Shown one piece after another: positions 38,573 to 52,092 of a stretch of DNA of 64,000 nucleotides. Under the pieces are notes generated by a model that was not told where the DNA came from, did not search any database, and saw only the letters and a program-made list of their open reading frames with translations. Position 1 is the stretch's first letter. Every line of letters begins with the position of its first letter. The position numbers and the translations under genes were made by a program. Source of the DNA: Osedax fenrisi (lineage: Eukaryota; Annelida; Polychaeta; Sabellida; Siboglinidae); assembly GCA_964019155.1 (NCBI GenBank), contig OZ025243.1, positions 89,949,399 through 90,013,398 of the forward strand, written 5' to 3'.

Positions 38573-39272
38573 TAGCCGTTTTGGACGGTGTATGTGCGGA
38601 TAGTTGAGAATTATGAGTTATTATTAGAAAATAGCATGATCTAGGTGTATTTTAGAAATAAGAAATATATTATTTATTTGATTTAAATTAATTATGTAAT
38701 AAAAAACAAATATTGAGAAATTATTATAATATACATAATAAATGGGAGTTAGCCCTATCTGAATTAGCCCTATCTGAGTTAGCCCTATCGTAGTTAGCCC
38801 TATCTGAATTAGCCCTAATGGAGTTAGCCCTATCTGAATTAGCTCTATCGGAGTTTGCCCTATCTGAATTAGCTCTATCTGAATTAGCCCTATCTGAATT
38901 AGCCCTATCTGAATTAGCCCTATCGGAGTTAGTCCTATCTGAATTAACCCTATCGTCGTTAGCCTTACGGAGTTAGCCTTATATTAATTAGCCCTATCTG
39001 AGTTAGCCATATCTGAATTAGCCCTATCGGAGTTAGCTCTATTTGAGTTATCCCTATCTGAATTAATGAAATTAATTAAACGAATTAATTTGTAATCTTA
39101 ATTTGTAAATCCACTTTAATATATGATAACACGGTACACTGTAACATGTTGATAGTGCATATTAAAGAGGAATAAAATATAAGTATAACTGGTGTCTTCC
39201 GATCTTGCATTTAATTCTTAAGTTCGTAGCATCGTTGCTTCGAGACGATGCCGCATTTTTATATGTTTGGAG

Positions 39273-39308
<36 letters not shown>

Positions 39309-39913
39309 GATAAGCTTTAACTTCTAAAAATACCTGGGTGTAACCCTAAATCTGATAATAATAATAATAATATGTATATATATATAGGTATATGTGTATA
39401 TTATTAGGTATATCTATTAATTTAATGAATATTATCATAACTACACGCCGTGCGACGCACGAACATTATAAACAAATAACGCTGATTTGTTATATAATTG
39501 TAAGGGTGTCGATATTACGTGTAATTATTGTTTCGGTATTATGAAAATATATTTGACTTAGGTAAACGTCAATAACTTTGTAACAAATTAGGAAAAATAC
39601 AAAATATGTTAGTCACATTGTAAAATATAAGTTGATCTATACGATGATTTAAAATATTTAAAATATCTAAATTTTCAAATTATTGAGAATCGATATTTTA
39701 CTTCAAAAATTTCATAAATTTAGAGTTGTAACGAAAAAATCAGTTTTTTAATTAAAAAAATATTAATATCAAAAAAAAATGTATACTTATATGAATTAGA
39801 ATTATGTTGATTAACATTTAATACATTAATTATTTTTTGATTGGAATTATATTTTAGGAGATCTCTAGGGTGTAGATATTACGTGCATGTCGATATTAGA
39901 GCACTCTCCCCTA
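38355..39913. mobile_element. TIR element related to family A, with internal array
   Basis: Ends TAGGGGAGAGTACTCGAATACCGACACCC and ...GTCGATATTAGAGCACTCTCCCCTA. The interior holds an (AT)n run (38530-38570) and the 15-bp array at 38752-39062. TA-type flanks. No transposase frame. Confidence 0.72.
38752..39062. repeat. 15-bp minisatellite, about 20 units
   Basis: Unit GAATTAGCCCTATCT with GAGTTAGCC and GGAGTT variants, inside the TIR element. Confidence 0.95.
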
Positions 39914-40711
39914 TTTACTATATGAAAGTATTGTTAACGTAGTAATGTATTAAATATCAGAAACTAGTGCGGGTTAGTAGGGCTGTTCTAGCTAGACCAG
40001 CCCTACTTCTGTGTGGCCGGGAACAATATAACAATAGCTATAACTTAGTCATGCTTGGATCACAGTAATACACGGATGTCAAGGTCAACCACTGTGTTGT
40101 TTAGTGCGGCATATCATTGTCAATATGGGTACAACTATTTCACTTCATAGTTTTCATGTTAACGGTTATATCTACGGATAGTATATTTATAATATAAATA
40201 TATATATACATATATATATATTTATATACGACATACGAACTTAAGCTATACACGATAATATAATCCCCACCACGGTACTAAAACACACCCCACAACCACC
40301 ACACCACCACCACCATCACCATCACCATTACCATCACCATCACCATCACCACAAGCAATATAGTGCTGCCGTATACGGGGAGTTAGTGCACAGAGGATTA
40401 CAGCCTACAGCCATAGAGCTATAGAGCTTTTCTTTCTAGTTCTATGCCTATATATGGCTATAGGCTTATACATGAATGTATAGCTATATATATATATGTG
40501 TGTGTAGAACTGCAGTTGAAGATGCAATGCACACTGTACATGCATCTCATTGTACCCCTCCACCACCATCTTACCCCACGTCGTGGGTTCCATATGTGTG
40601 TGTGTCTGATTGTACAGCAAGTGTGATGTTATTACACTGAGTTGTCGCTATAGCTATATTACGTAATACAACTTTATACTATATTAGGTAATATATATAT
40701 ATATATATATA
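39914..40711. other. Intron 2, no gene seen
   Basis: Contains (CCA/ACC/ATC)n at 40290-40350 and an AGGGCTG...CAGCCCT palindrome near 39980-40010. Confidence 0.5.
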
Positions 40712-41020
40712 TTTTGTTATTTTGATATTTTTTTTATTTGGTGGAGTCCTTTCATCCCATCCAGGAACTTAGATGAAGTTTTCACTTATAACCATATATG
40801 ACTCTAATGTCCCTTCGAAGCCGCTCTCATGTTAAGGCATCCATGGTTTTAACGAGAGCCGATCATTTATTTATTCACAATTATATAAGATCACTTCTAA
40901 ATAATATTTTAAGACTCATTTTATAAAATTAATTAATGGTCAGGACGATCGTTTCGAGGCTCGAACCCGTGTCCTACTGCTTGTGTGTCTGACGCCTTAG
41001 CCACTGAGCCACACAAGCAG
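40712..41020 (-). mobile_element. tRNA-derived SINE, copy 2
   Basis: Near-identical to copy 1 at 858-1160 in reverse orientation, with both polymerase III boxes at 40955-41015 and the A-rich tail end at 40712-40740. Confidence 0.92.
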
Positions 41021-41194
41021 TATATATATATATGTGTGTGTATAAGTAATTATACCATGTCCTGTATATATATATATATATATATATCATATTATTTATA
41101 TAGAAATATTATAATTGTATTACAATAATTCTATTGAATAAAACTTCCTAAGTGTAATATTATTAATTATATTAGTTAACAATAAACTCTAAGT

Positions 41195-41610
41195 TGTAAG
41201 TAATAGTCTTTTTAAGTATTGTAAGTATTTTGTAGTTGATAGAGTCTTCAGTGTTTATCCAGTTAAGTTTGTTACGTAAGTCAGTAATGCTAGTTGTATA
41301 GTCAGTCTTCTGTAGTCGGTATATATTTCTAATTGAGCTGTTAATTATGTTGTCTAGTTTGTATATTTTAAGTTTTCCAGTTCCTGTGAATAGCGAATTA
41401 CAGTTTAGATAGAATGAGAAGCAGTAGTTTTGTAGTATTTATATTTAAGTATGGTCGTATTTTTTAAAGATTAAATAGCTGTGCAGTTGTAGATTATCGC
41501 GTAGACAAATGCCGTGCTTGATGCTAGCGGTGTGTAAGAAAGTAAGCTGTAATATTTATCTAGATTAAGTTTATTATTAAAATATACGCCTAAAAGTATG
41601 TAATAAAATT
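41195..41610 (-). pseudogene. LINE fragment of the same family as 4430-6990
   Basis: Reverse-strand sequence matches the 3' half of the larger relic (for example the tract encoding near KYLGV, and the CTACAGAAGACTGACTATAC stretch at 6618-6640). It breaks off at an (AT)n run at 41658. Confidence 0.85.
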
Positions 41611-41655
41611 TGTGGGCATTATTTCGTGTGTATGTGTATACGTGTATGTATGTGT

Positions 41656-41711
<56 letters not shown>

Positions 41712-41714
41712 GTC

Positions 41715-42395
41715 ATATACGTCATATAATATACACCGATGCCTAAATATAATATGATCAACATACTTTATTACTTGATTATCGATATATACTATTTAGC
41801 TGATACGATTATTTATTTTATGTTATATTAAATTATATATATATATATATTTATATATATTTATTATTTATTATAAATTTCAATTGGTAGAAATACGACC
41901 ATTACATTATGAATATATAATATTAAATTGTGAAAACTAAATAACTAAATTATAAAATAAATTGTGTAAACTATTACGATAATAAATACTCGGTTACATC
42001 GACATCGCACACTATGAACACGTGTATTACAACTATACTCTAAATAGTAGTGTATTATATACAGCTGGTAGTACATATCGACAATCGTAAACTGTATATC
42101 ACACAGTGTAATGTCTATATATATAATATAGTGTATATGATGTCACAGCATTCGATGTAGAGATCTACATTATATGTAGTGTATATATAATGTTACAGGT
42201 ATATGGGTAGCCTATATATAGCATGTATGTGTACCGTGAAACATGGCCTACACCGGTTACAATACATGTATTGTACACAACAGCCTACAGTGTGGGCTGT
42301 GGGGCCCTATTGTAGCCTACTCACCTCTTGTTATGGCTACACACATAGCATAAACTGTACGATAGTGTATTGCACGTATACTGTACTGTACGACT
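41715..42395. other. Intron 2, no gene seen
   Basis: AT-rich. A moderately GC-rich patch at 42190-42360 has no consistent exon in either strand. Confidence 0.45.
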
Positions 42396-42692
42396 GGTAC
42401 ACTGTATGTACACTGTATGTAAACTGTATGTACACTGTATGTACACTGTATGTACACTGTATGTACACTGTATGTACACTCTATGTACACTGTATGTACA
42501 CTGTATGTACACTGTATGTACACTGTATGTACACTGTATGTACACTGTATGTACACTGTATGTACACTGTATGTACACTGTATGTACACTGTATGTACAC
42601 TCTATGTACACTGTATGTAAACTGTATGTACACTGTATGTACACTGTATGTACACTGTATGTACACTGTATGTACACTGTATATACGTATGT
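42396..42692. repeat. 11-bp minisatellite, about 26 units
   Basis: Unit ACTGTATGTAC, with rare CTCTATG and TAAACTG variants. Open frames across it are periodic artefacts. Confidence 0.97.
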
Positions 42693-42939
42693 ACAATGTA
42701 CGTCGTACGCTATACAGCCCGTTATATATTCACAATAAAGAAATGAGTCGTAAAGGTCTTCAATTGTTCTTTAAGTGGTTAATAATGCGCAATAGAGATG
42801 AAACAATAGAAATTGCATGACAATAGGATAATGTCAACGTTGTTCTAGAACATTATTAGCATTGTTATAGTGGCTACATAATCATCATACACACACATAC
42901 ACACACACGTATATATGTGTGTTGCTATTAATAGGCATG

Positions 42940-43480
42940 AGCATGGCACCGGAATCACTTCGTTAAGTCAGATTAGATGACATACAACATGGCCTCCTCC
43001 ACCTCATTACGTAACTTGTGTAACATCTCATCACGTGATCGTATTACCTGCCTATTACGTAAAACGCTATCTTTCTTTAGTAGCGTCACGTGACGTGATC
43101 ACGTAATGGCTGAATTCCGGTGACATCATCTCCCTCCGCCCGCATATCTAGTATTGAATATCAAGCGGGATTCATTAATGAATTAATTATCCAATCAGAG
43201 CTCACCGGGTAGTAGTATTAAGGGACTGTGGATGATGATGATGATGATGCTGCATTCACTGCCGCACTCGACACGCTATGACGTCATACTAATATACACC
43301 ACCTGATCACTAGTGTGGCTAGGTAATGACGTAATCTCCCTTGATTAGATCATTAACACACGCGAGCTGCTAGATATAGTCAGTCTACAGATGAGCTATA
43401 TCGGTGTGTGGTGTGTGGTGTGCGATGTGCGATGTGTGGTGTGTGCGCGCACCTATTATCAGTGTGCGGCCCATACGTAT
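42940..43480. promoter_or_regulatory. GC-richer island with CACGTG, TACGTA and TGACGTCA palindromes
   Basis: TTACGTAA or TTACGTAAA at 43008 and 43055; TCACGTGA near 43033; overlapping GTCACGTGACGTGATCACGTAA at 43086-43107; a CRE-like ATGACGTCAT at 43279; a (GAT)n run at 43231-43250. It resembles an intronic regulatory region; no function is proven. Confidence 0.4.
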
Positions 43481-44920
43481 GTTATAATCATCGATATAAA
43501 TAAAGAGGTTTCTTTATATCGATGGTTATAATCCATAGTTAATCTATAGATTATAGAGGGTACCCAATAGTGTTAAACCTTCACATCGTGTGTATACAAT
43601 TTGTGTGTGAGTGTGTGAGTGTGTGTGTGTGTGAGTGTGTGTTACCTATAGGTAAGCTATAAGCTATATATGTCAACGGTGTAGTCAACAACACAATCAT
43701 TTGTTTGAGCGGTTTCGATTATTTCCATTTCATATCTAGTTCGATTGTTTTTATTAATATTATTTCGATTACGAATCGATTACTAGTATAATTATTTGGA
43801 TTTCTAGTAATCAATATTACATTCGAGTACTCAAATAATATCGATTATGTTTTATAAATTGTTATATTTCTAATATTTGAAATATATTATGATATACATG
43901 TTAATTACAAATATAATGTTACCATGGAGTTACCTCCCTGATGTTAACCTTATATTTATTGTTATTAGTCTATTTTTAAACGAACTCATTTTAGTTGGAT
44001 AATATCAACTGATAATATGTTGTTTATTATATATGTATTACGAAATAGTATACTATCAAAACCTCCTATTACCTATGCAGATGTTATATGAGGTCTTGAA
44101 AATGGAAAATGGAAGCAGTTAGATTCAACACAGAATAAATCGCTGTTCGAGATTTAATATATATTATTATTATTATTATCAGATTTAGGTACAAGTACCT
44201 GGGTAATTGTAGAAGCATTGCTGCTTGTCGAGACAATTACCCATATATATATATATATATGGGTACTTTTTTTAATTTATAATTTAATTTATATAATTTT
44301 TATATTTATCATTATAATGTATAATTTTTGTTTTTTTGTTTTATCATATATTAGTATATATTAGTGTATGTGGGTGTGTGTGGGTACATGATTGGATATG
44401 CTTGAGTCATTGGGTGTATTAGGGATGTATAGTATGCATCGGGGAATAAGGATATCAGCGTTTACACCTCTGGCAATGGTGTAATCCCTAAAGATATAGT
44501 TGATATAGGTTAAGATATAGGATTTGGAGCACCCTTACCTGAAAGTTGATGTTCTACGCATCCTGGGTATACTCGGTGGCAATGGTATTATCCTTTGTTG
44601 TACTTAATAGCAGCCTTATATCTAGTATTGTTTTAAATTTTTTTAAATTTGTTTTTATTTAAAAAAAAAATTATGTTTATTTCATTTATATTTAATTTAA
44701 TAGTATTATAGATTGATTGTTTGTAATATTTTATATTATATACACTTTATGTAATACATTTTTAATAAAATCTTATTTTTATATATTTTTATATATATAT
44801 TTTATTTATATATTATCGTTTACTAATATACTTCTCGTAATTTCGTAAATAGGTGAATGACCAGACAAGCTTTTGCTTTTTCATTCATCTAGGCTTTCCT
44901 AAGCCAACTCTGAGTATTAT

Positions 44921-44962
<42 letters not shown>

Positions 44963-45030
44963 TTCTAGCTATATATATAGCTGTTAACAATACATTGTTA
45001 ACATTTCTTAAGTTGATAATAATTATCATT
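43481..45030. other. Intron 2, AT-rich, no gene seen
   Basis: (GT)n-type stretch at 43600-43650, (ATT)n at 44160-44180. No supported gene. Confidence 0.5.
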
Positions 45031-45039
45031 TAATTATAA

Positions 45040-45740
45040 TCGGATTTATCCGTAACATTTTAGTCGCCTCCTATGTGCTGTCCAAATTACATCACTTTTA
45101 ATTTCTCATCTTAATTATTGTACTTCTTTATTATATACATTTTTTACTTTATCCATCTCCCCAATAAAAAAACTATCAGATCATCCATACTATCCATTTT
45201 AAATATTAAACTATCTTACAATCCTTACTGACTCATTTAAATTTCTACCAATAAAAACGATCTCTAATTCGATTACTTTCTATTTCCCATACATCTATAT
45301 TTTCATCCAATCCTTCATATATATTTGACTTACTCTCAATTCGCTCCACCACCCACCATACACGTTCAACTTCCAGTTTATATCTCGTTACCTTATATAC
45401 ACTATCCCTTACATTACAGAAACTCTAATTCTCCTACATTGTCTCATCTCTCTCTAATGCACTCCCTTCATCTATAAGACCCATACAATCTCTCACCTCC
45501 TTCAATACCCATCTCAAGTCATATCTATCCTATATATAATTTCATTATATTATTATTATCTTTTATATTTCGTTCTTATTACTTCCAGTTTGTTACGTTA
45601 GTTTTTTCGTTGTTATTGTTGTTGTGTTTTATTTTTATTATCTATTTTACGTGTATTTACGAGGAGTGTCATCACTTTGTATACAAAGTTATAACAGTGT
45701 TATAACAGTGCCTAATAAACCATATTACATAATACTGATC
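45040..45740 (+). pseudogene. L2/CR1-type LINE 3' end
   Basis: The broken plus-strand frame keeps the C-terminal signature of L2/CR1 reverse transcriptases: ISHLNYCTSLLY near 45100-45135 and, at about 45460-45530, NALPSSIRPIQSLTSFNTHLKSYLS (quoted in part: LPSSIRPIQSLTSF). Several frame changes. Short 3' UTR to about 45740. Confidence 0.8.
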
Positions 45741-46235
45741 ATCATATGTAACAATAGATTGTATATATCTACTTTAACACACATTCTATAGGTGGACTTG
45801 TGTGCGGTAATAGTCACACACATATGTGTCACATTCACACTTGTTAGTGTTATTATTAAGCACTACTAACACCACATGATCTATTAACCATATACAGCTA
45901 TACGGCTATCTAAGACTATCTGTGACTATCTAAGAATATCTAACTACTACTCGCTCGCTAATACACAGTGCATTACTATATAATAAGCATTAATATTCCT
46001 ACATAATACACAGATATAAATGCGCTAGTGTGACTAATATCCATATTTCCATTATTTTTTTGAATTAATTTATATCCATTTATATAGGTTATATTATATT
46101 GTATTACTACTACTCACATATACGTGCAATAATATTCATATATATATATACAGTAAATTATAATTTATCGATAATTATCGATATAAACTATACCTGCATA
46201 TAAATATATGCATTTAAATATCCCATTTAGTATAC

Positions 46236-46283
<48 letters not shown>

Positions 46284-46695
46284 TATTAAAAACCCTATAT
46301 ATAAATTGAATAAAAGAAATATTGTAATTGCAATATCACATATGATATGACGAAGACAATGATCATACATATATTATATATATGCTGACACAATGCAGTA
46401 TACTATAGTATCTACTGTAGTATCTGATGTAGTATACTGTATACTATACAGTGTTTAGGCTATAGCGTATACCGTATAGTATTGGTGTACTATGGTCTAT
46501 ATAATATGTAGAAATATTGGGATAAACACATGCTTTAATATTTAGTTTAAATGTATACTAATAAATCTGTTAATTATTTAAATAATAAATGTAATGAAAA
46601 GTAAAAAAGTTGTACCATAGATACGCATGATTAATATTTAAAATAAATTATTAATCTAATTTTATTATCTATAATACTTTATATATTTTATTTAT

Positions 46696-46772
<77 letters not shown>

Positions 46773-48000
46773 TATATATACTAGAGTATACTCTATATAA
46801 CGTATCTATAGATGTTGTTGACATTATATATTTCACTAATTCAAGTATACACGTAAACACACAAATATACACATACACACACAAACACACATATATATAA
46901 TGTAAATAACAATTATTATACAGCGTACTATATGAACAGGGAAGACTTGCAATAATCGTTATAAGTGAGATATATCAACAAAGTAGTTAACCATATCTAG
47001 TACAGTGGTGACATTATGTTTACATCATATTAAATGTTCTATAGAATTCTATTGTATCCAATAGAAATATGTGCATTGTTATTAACACGTGACAATATCT
47101 TCATGAATAGTGTAATGTTGTAATAATAAGTTATCACGTGACTAAGAACAATAACTATCACGTGATTCGTAACAATAGAACACCAATCTTAGTGTCATGT
47201 GTACCATTAGCTCCATGGATATGTAACATATACTATAGTATAATAGTGGAATAGTGGAAAGAGATATTTGAAGAGGTGTGTGATATAGTAGGTTTTATAA
47301 TATATATTTATAGAGAGTATCTACTATAGATACTACATAGAAGTATGAAAGATATTTAGTCCATTACGGGTATTACAAAAAAGCGGGAAAGGGGTTAAAT
47401 CTTTACATTTATATTTACTGAAAAAATTATCTCAAATATCCATTGATATATATATTATTACTTTATTAATATATATATATAAATATTAATTTTATCATTA
47501 GTTTTATTAATTATGATACTATGTGTATGTGATTAGTATTAATGTTAATGAATGCTGTATGTATATTAGCCTATTAGTAAATCAATTAGTAGTAACACAT
47601 TTATATATTCACAATAGTTTTAAATAAATTGTTCAGAAGTTTGAGATAGTAATATTATATTAAAGTTATGGTGAAATCCAAACAATACAACAAGTAATTA
47701 AATTTTATAAAAAAAAATATTTTGAGATGTGTTCAAGTGCAGTTTATAAAATAAGTTGGCCGAGTTCAAATAAGTATCTGGAATGTTCTTGTGTGATTCC
47801 GTTACAACAGTACTTACTAAGTAGTGCGGCGTTATAGTAATTCAGTTTAGATGTAATATAAGCAGATGTTATCATCTTGAGAAATGATCGATTCATAATT
47901 TTTTATATTAGTTTTAATTGATATAGTTTAGTGTTGTATTATTTATTATTGATGGCAGGTTATTGGTTAGTATTAGTTACTTTTAACTCAACACTGATCT
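45741..48000. other. Intron 2, AT-rich, no gene seen
   Basis: (AT)n at 46233-46280 and 46699-46769. Three CACGTG sites at 47088-47165. Confidence 0.5.
46699..46769. repeat. (AT)n microsatellite
   Basis: Uninterrupted AT run in intron 2. Confidence 0.96.
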
Positions 48001-48007
48001 AAGTTAT

Positions 48008-48094
48008 ACCCTTACAAAATAGTCAATACTGAAATATAAACTGATATTCTATAGCATATCATTTATATTTCAGTATTGGCTATTTTGTAAGGGT
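48008..48094. repeat. 33-nt inverted repeat, one mismatch, 21-nt loop
   Basis: Arms 48008-48040 and 48062-48094 (ACCCTTACAAAATAG... and ...CTATTTTGTAAGGGT) would form a stable hairpin in DNA or RNA. Confidence 0.92.
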
Positions 48095-48353
48095 GAGTAA
48101 GATTATACATTTGTTATGTAAGATAATCTAGTTTATTAAATTTTAAGTAGTGGACCTATATTTCTAGTTCAGTAGTTAATTGTATGAGTTCAGTTATGAT
48201 TTATGGGAGGTTATTTAAGTAGTTGTTATGTATAATTGTATTTATATATACACTATAGTACCTATGAAAATAACGTATAGATAACTATATGTAGTGATAG
48301 ATGATAGTGATATATTGGACTGTTGATATATAGTTCGTATATATATTAGTATA

Positions 48354-48640
48354 AAAGTGTAGCTCAGTTTGCTAAGGTGTCAGATACACAAGCAGTAGGA
48401 TTCGGGTTCGAGTTTCGTCATTAATTAATTTTGTTAAATTGGTCGTAAATATTATTTAGAAGTGATCTTATATAATTGTGTATAAATAAATGATCGGCTC
48501 TCATTAAAACCATGGATTTCTTAACATGATAGCGGCTTCGAAGGGACATTAGAGCCATATGGTTATAAGTGAAAGCTTCATCTAAGTTCCTGGATGAGAT
48601 TAAAGGACTCCATCAAATAAAAATAACAATAACAATAACA
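48354..48640 (+). mobile_element. tRNA-derived SINE, copy 3
   Basis: Same head (B-box GGGTTCGAG), body and (AATAAC)n tail as copies 1 and 2, with some substitutions. It is antisense to the receptor. Confidence 0.92.
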
Positions 48641-48877
48641 ATATATATATATTTATATATGTTGATATTTATCCTACATATAAATCTACTATAACAACAG
48701 TCATGCAATATGATCATACGTATGTAATACATCGTATGCTATCGTCTCACACACACGCTCACACACACGCGCATACACACGCGCATACACACGCGCATAC
48801 ATACTATAGTGTGTATATACACTACCACCTTAACATATCCTATTGTTGTCTTGCTAGAGCGAATTAATAACAATAGC

Positions 48878-49104
48878 CCCCCCTCCTCCTCCTCCTCCTC
48901 CTCCTCCTCCCCCTCTCCTCCTCCTCCTCCTCCTCCTCCTCCTCCTCCTCCTCCTCCTCCTCCTCCTCCTCCTCCTCCTCCTCCTCCTCCTCCTCCTCCT
49001 CCTCCTCCTCCTCCTCCTCCTCCTCCTCCTCCTCCTCCTCCTCCTCCTCCTCCTCCTCCTCCTCCTCCTCCTCCTCCTCCTCCTCCTCCTCCTCCTCCTC
49101 CTCT
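48878..49104. repeat. (CCT)n polypyrimidine tract, about 75 units
   Basis: Almost pure pyrimidine on plus, purine on minus. It gives false polyproline and polyarginine open frames. On the gene strand it is (AGG)n, a purine-rich tract. Confidence 0.98.
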
Positions 49105-49499
49105 TCCTAGTATTATTAACTAGGACACGCATATCCTTGATAGCGGTAACACGAGATCGAGAGAGAACCAGCGAGATTTAATTAATCTGAGACACGCCCC
49201 TTTTCGTTAAATCATAACATTTCATTATTGCGAGATAGAGATGATGCGATATTGATTACATTTTGATGACATCAATACACACATACTGTAGTGCGTTGGT
49301 GTATTATTTATTTACATACGAGTATGTGTAAGTAGTTAATATGTTTTCCGTATATGTAAAACTAGTATTAGTATTATCTATGTTGTATTATTATTAATTG
49401 TCATTGATTATGACCTACGACCCTTGACAAACTCAACTTAACTTCCTCTTCTAAATAAATATATACTTAGCCAGTTGTGACTTAATTAATATATCCGAT

Positions 49500-50200
49500 A
49501 TGGAGCATAAACTAAGAACTCATTTGCGATAATCAAATCAATACATACTGCATATCAAGATCGATACCCTAGACTAATGAACAAACATAAAATGGTGAAA
49601 GCGGTAAAAAAACCAATGACCAAAATTCCATATTTAAAGCCTTTAAAAAAAAAGCACATATACAAAATTTAAAAAACTAAAATAATTTTGAACATAGACA
49701 GTATCAGGACAACAAACATGGTATGGTCAGGAGACCTACCTTACGAACTTATGATATTTAAACAATACGTTATATTAATATTTAAAGGCTCATTATAAAA
49801 ATTGAAAACCCAAGATAGGATGACATACGTCCTCATATGGATCGGCGAAGAAGGTCTGATTATTTACAATACGTGGAACCACAAAACCAAAACTCTAATC
49901 GAATTGTTGAATCACATGAGCGAGGTCCTAGAGTCAAGATCTAATTAAAGAACGGCCAGACTAAAACTAGAAAAATAAAATAAGCGAAAGTTGAACTATA
50001 GTAGTTGAATGAATGACTAGGTGCATGATTCAAGCGAAGAAATGCAAATTCCGAGACGAGACCGAGATAACAACGCGGCTGATATAGCAAATTATCAGGT
50101 GGGAGCCCATAACAAGGTCAAAGAAATTTGTATACAAAGATAACTGCTTAAAACAAAGATAACGGCTTAATGCAAAGATAACTGCTTAATGCAAGACCCG
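49500..50200 (+). pseudogene. Ty3/gypsy gag relic
   Basis: The broken plus-strand frame resembles the gypsy gag capsid region: a hydrophobic stretch with IWIGEEGLIIYNTW near 49825-49880, a charged segment after it, and an EMQIPRRDRDNNAADIA-like stretch near 50035-50090. Multiple stops. It is in intron 2, opposite to the receptor. It probably belongs with the family of the pol relic at 22700-23480, but this is inference. Confidence 0.6.
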
Positions 50201-50806
50201 ACCATGCAGATCGCACTGACTTACGAGGCCCGGTGTCATATAACACTACTTCCCCAAACTCTAAATCGTGCCGATGGTCACGTGACTACAACATCAATGA
50301 TATTTCACAAAATACACATACGAATCGCTTCAAATTTAAACCACATATAACTAATATGTATATACACATATTTGGAAAAAATCAACTTATAATTTTGCAT
50401 TAAAATAAAGTAATACTCAAATATATAAAGTAGAATGGAGATGACTTTGAAAATACCAGATTAAACGACAATAAATTAATATTTTAAAATTCTGAATCGA
50501 CAGAAGTTATTATTTTTCACTTCTAGAACTATTACTATAAAATGGTATTCTAAAATTATCTATATGTATCATTTTAATTACAAAATATTCAGCAATTTTT
50601 TTTTATAATTTTTTTTGTATATATATAAATAATACTTTGTTACATTATATTTACTCTTGTTTATTTTATAGATACATATACACTACACAATAATCAATAG
50701 TTAATAGTTAAACTATTACACCACAATTAAGATGTATTACATCGTACCTATAAGTATATCGAACAATTCACTAAAGGTTCCTAATATTACACCCCGTTGT
50801 TGTTCG

Positions 50807-50872
<66 letters not shown>

Positions 50873-51661
50873 CGAACAACGGTATTATATATACGAACAA
50901 CGGTATATATATATATTATATGAATACTGTTTACATTAATTTATAATATTAAGCCCTAGCCCATCTTGTGTTTAATGTCTAGTGATACTTACACTGTAGT
51001 GACATCAAGGAGACACTATTACGTCATACACGACCCTAAGTCTCTATCAACTGTATATATATATATATACAGTATTCCCACTAGAAATAATAAAACCTAT
51101 ATACGTGGTAAGGTCCCGTATACTAATTAACTATTAACTATTAACTATTAGTGTTCATTATTGTTATTAACATTCATTATACCTGTAATGTATAATTTAG
51201 TAGTATTAAGTTAATATAATAGAAACACACTACTAACCCGATTGTATACATAAATTCCATGTGGACATTACTTATACAACTTGTACCCAATATGTGAATT
51301 ATTATTGAACATTAATAAATATTATTTTTAATTGTATAATACAATTTATAAAGCATTACTTGACTTTTAATAAAACTCACACTGAATAAAACTAAACATT
51401 ATATAGACTATATGAATCATATAACTATTAGTTAATGTAAACATTCGTAAATATTATTGAGAAATTAATGTAATAAGTTGTAAAAGAAATATTCTTATAT
51501 AATAATACATATAGTATATATATATAATGATATAATTATATAACATTCTTACATATGTACCTTATTACAAGAAATACATCCGTGCTATATATACAATAGA
51601 TACAATAGATACAATAGATATATAGAAATGTATGCCTATAGTATACACATTTACACATATT

Positions 51662-51708
<47 letters not shown>

Positions 51709-52080
51709 CATAATATCACACACACACACTCACACACACACACAAACACACACATATATATATATATATATTTAGCTATTATGAATTAACTCATTTAGTA
51801 AGGAATATTGTCCTAGCGTATACGCTAAATTAATCATTGCCAATATCTGATGATTCATTCCTATATGCAATAAATCATCTGTAGTGAGATATATGAATCA
51901 CTATATATCATCACTAGTAATGTCCCCTCAATACATCAGCGGCTTAGCTACAATGCTTCTATTGTACTCTGGGTCATGTGACTAAGTAGTAACGCACCAC
52001 AGCAGTAACGATGATGTAATACAGTTACGTAATAACCACTCTGGGGCAGGATGCCACGTGGGGGTGTGCAGCAATGCATC
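50201..52080. other. Intron 2 near exon 2, AT-rich, no gene seen
   Basis: A hairpin around (AT)n at 50800-50910 has arms based on GTTGTTCGTATATA. (AT)n also at 51670-51707; (CA)n at 51715-51755. Confidence 0.55.
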
Positions 52081-52092
52081 ATTCAGTGTACA

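Noticed and set aside
40040..40115. Candidate for receptor exon 3 (minus strand, VDLDIRV-like after ACACAG)
   Set aside because: An in-frame TGA interrupts it and no donor is at the right length; the segment at 25384-25451 fits exactly.
42203..42820. 205-codon plus frame and matching minus frames
   Set aside because: The core is the 11-bp array; flanking residues show no conserved features.
48809..49132. Polyproline and polyarginine open frames
   Set aside because: Products of the (CCT)n tract on opposite strands.
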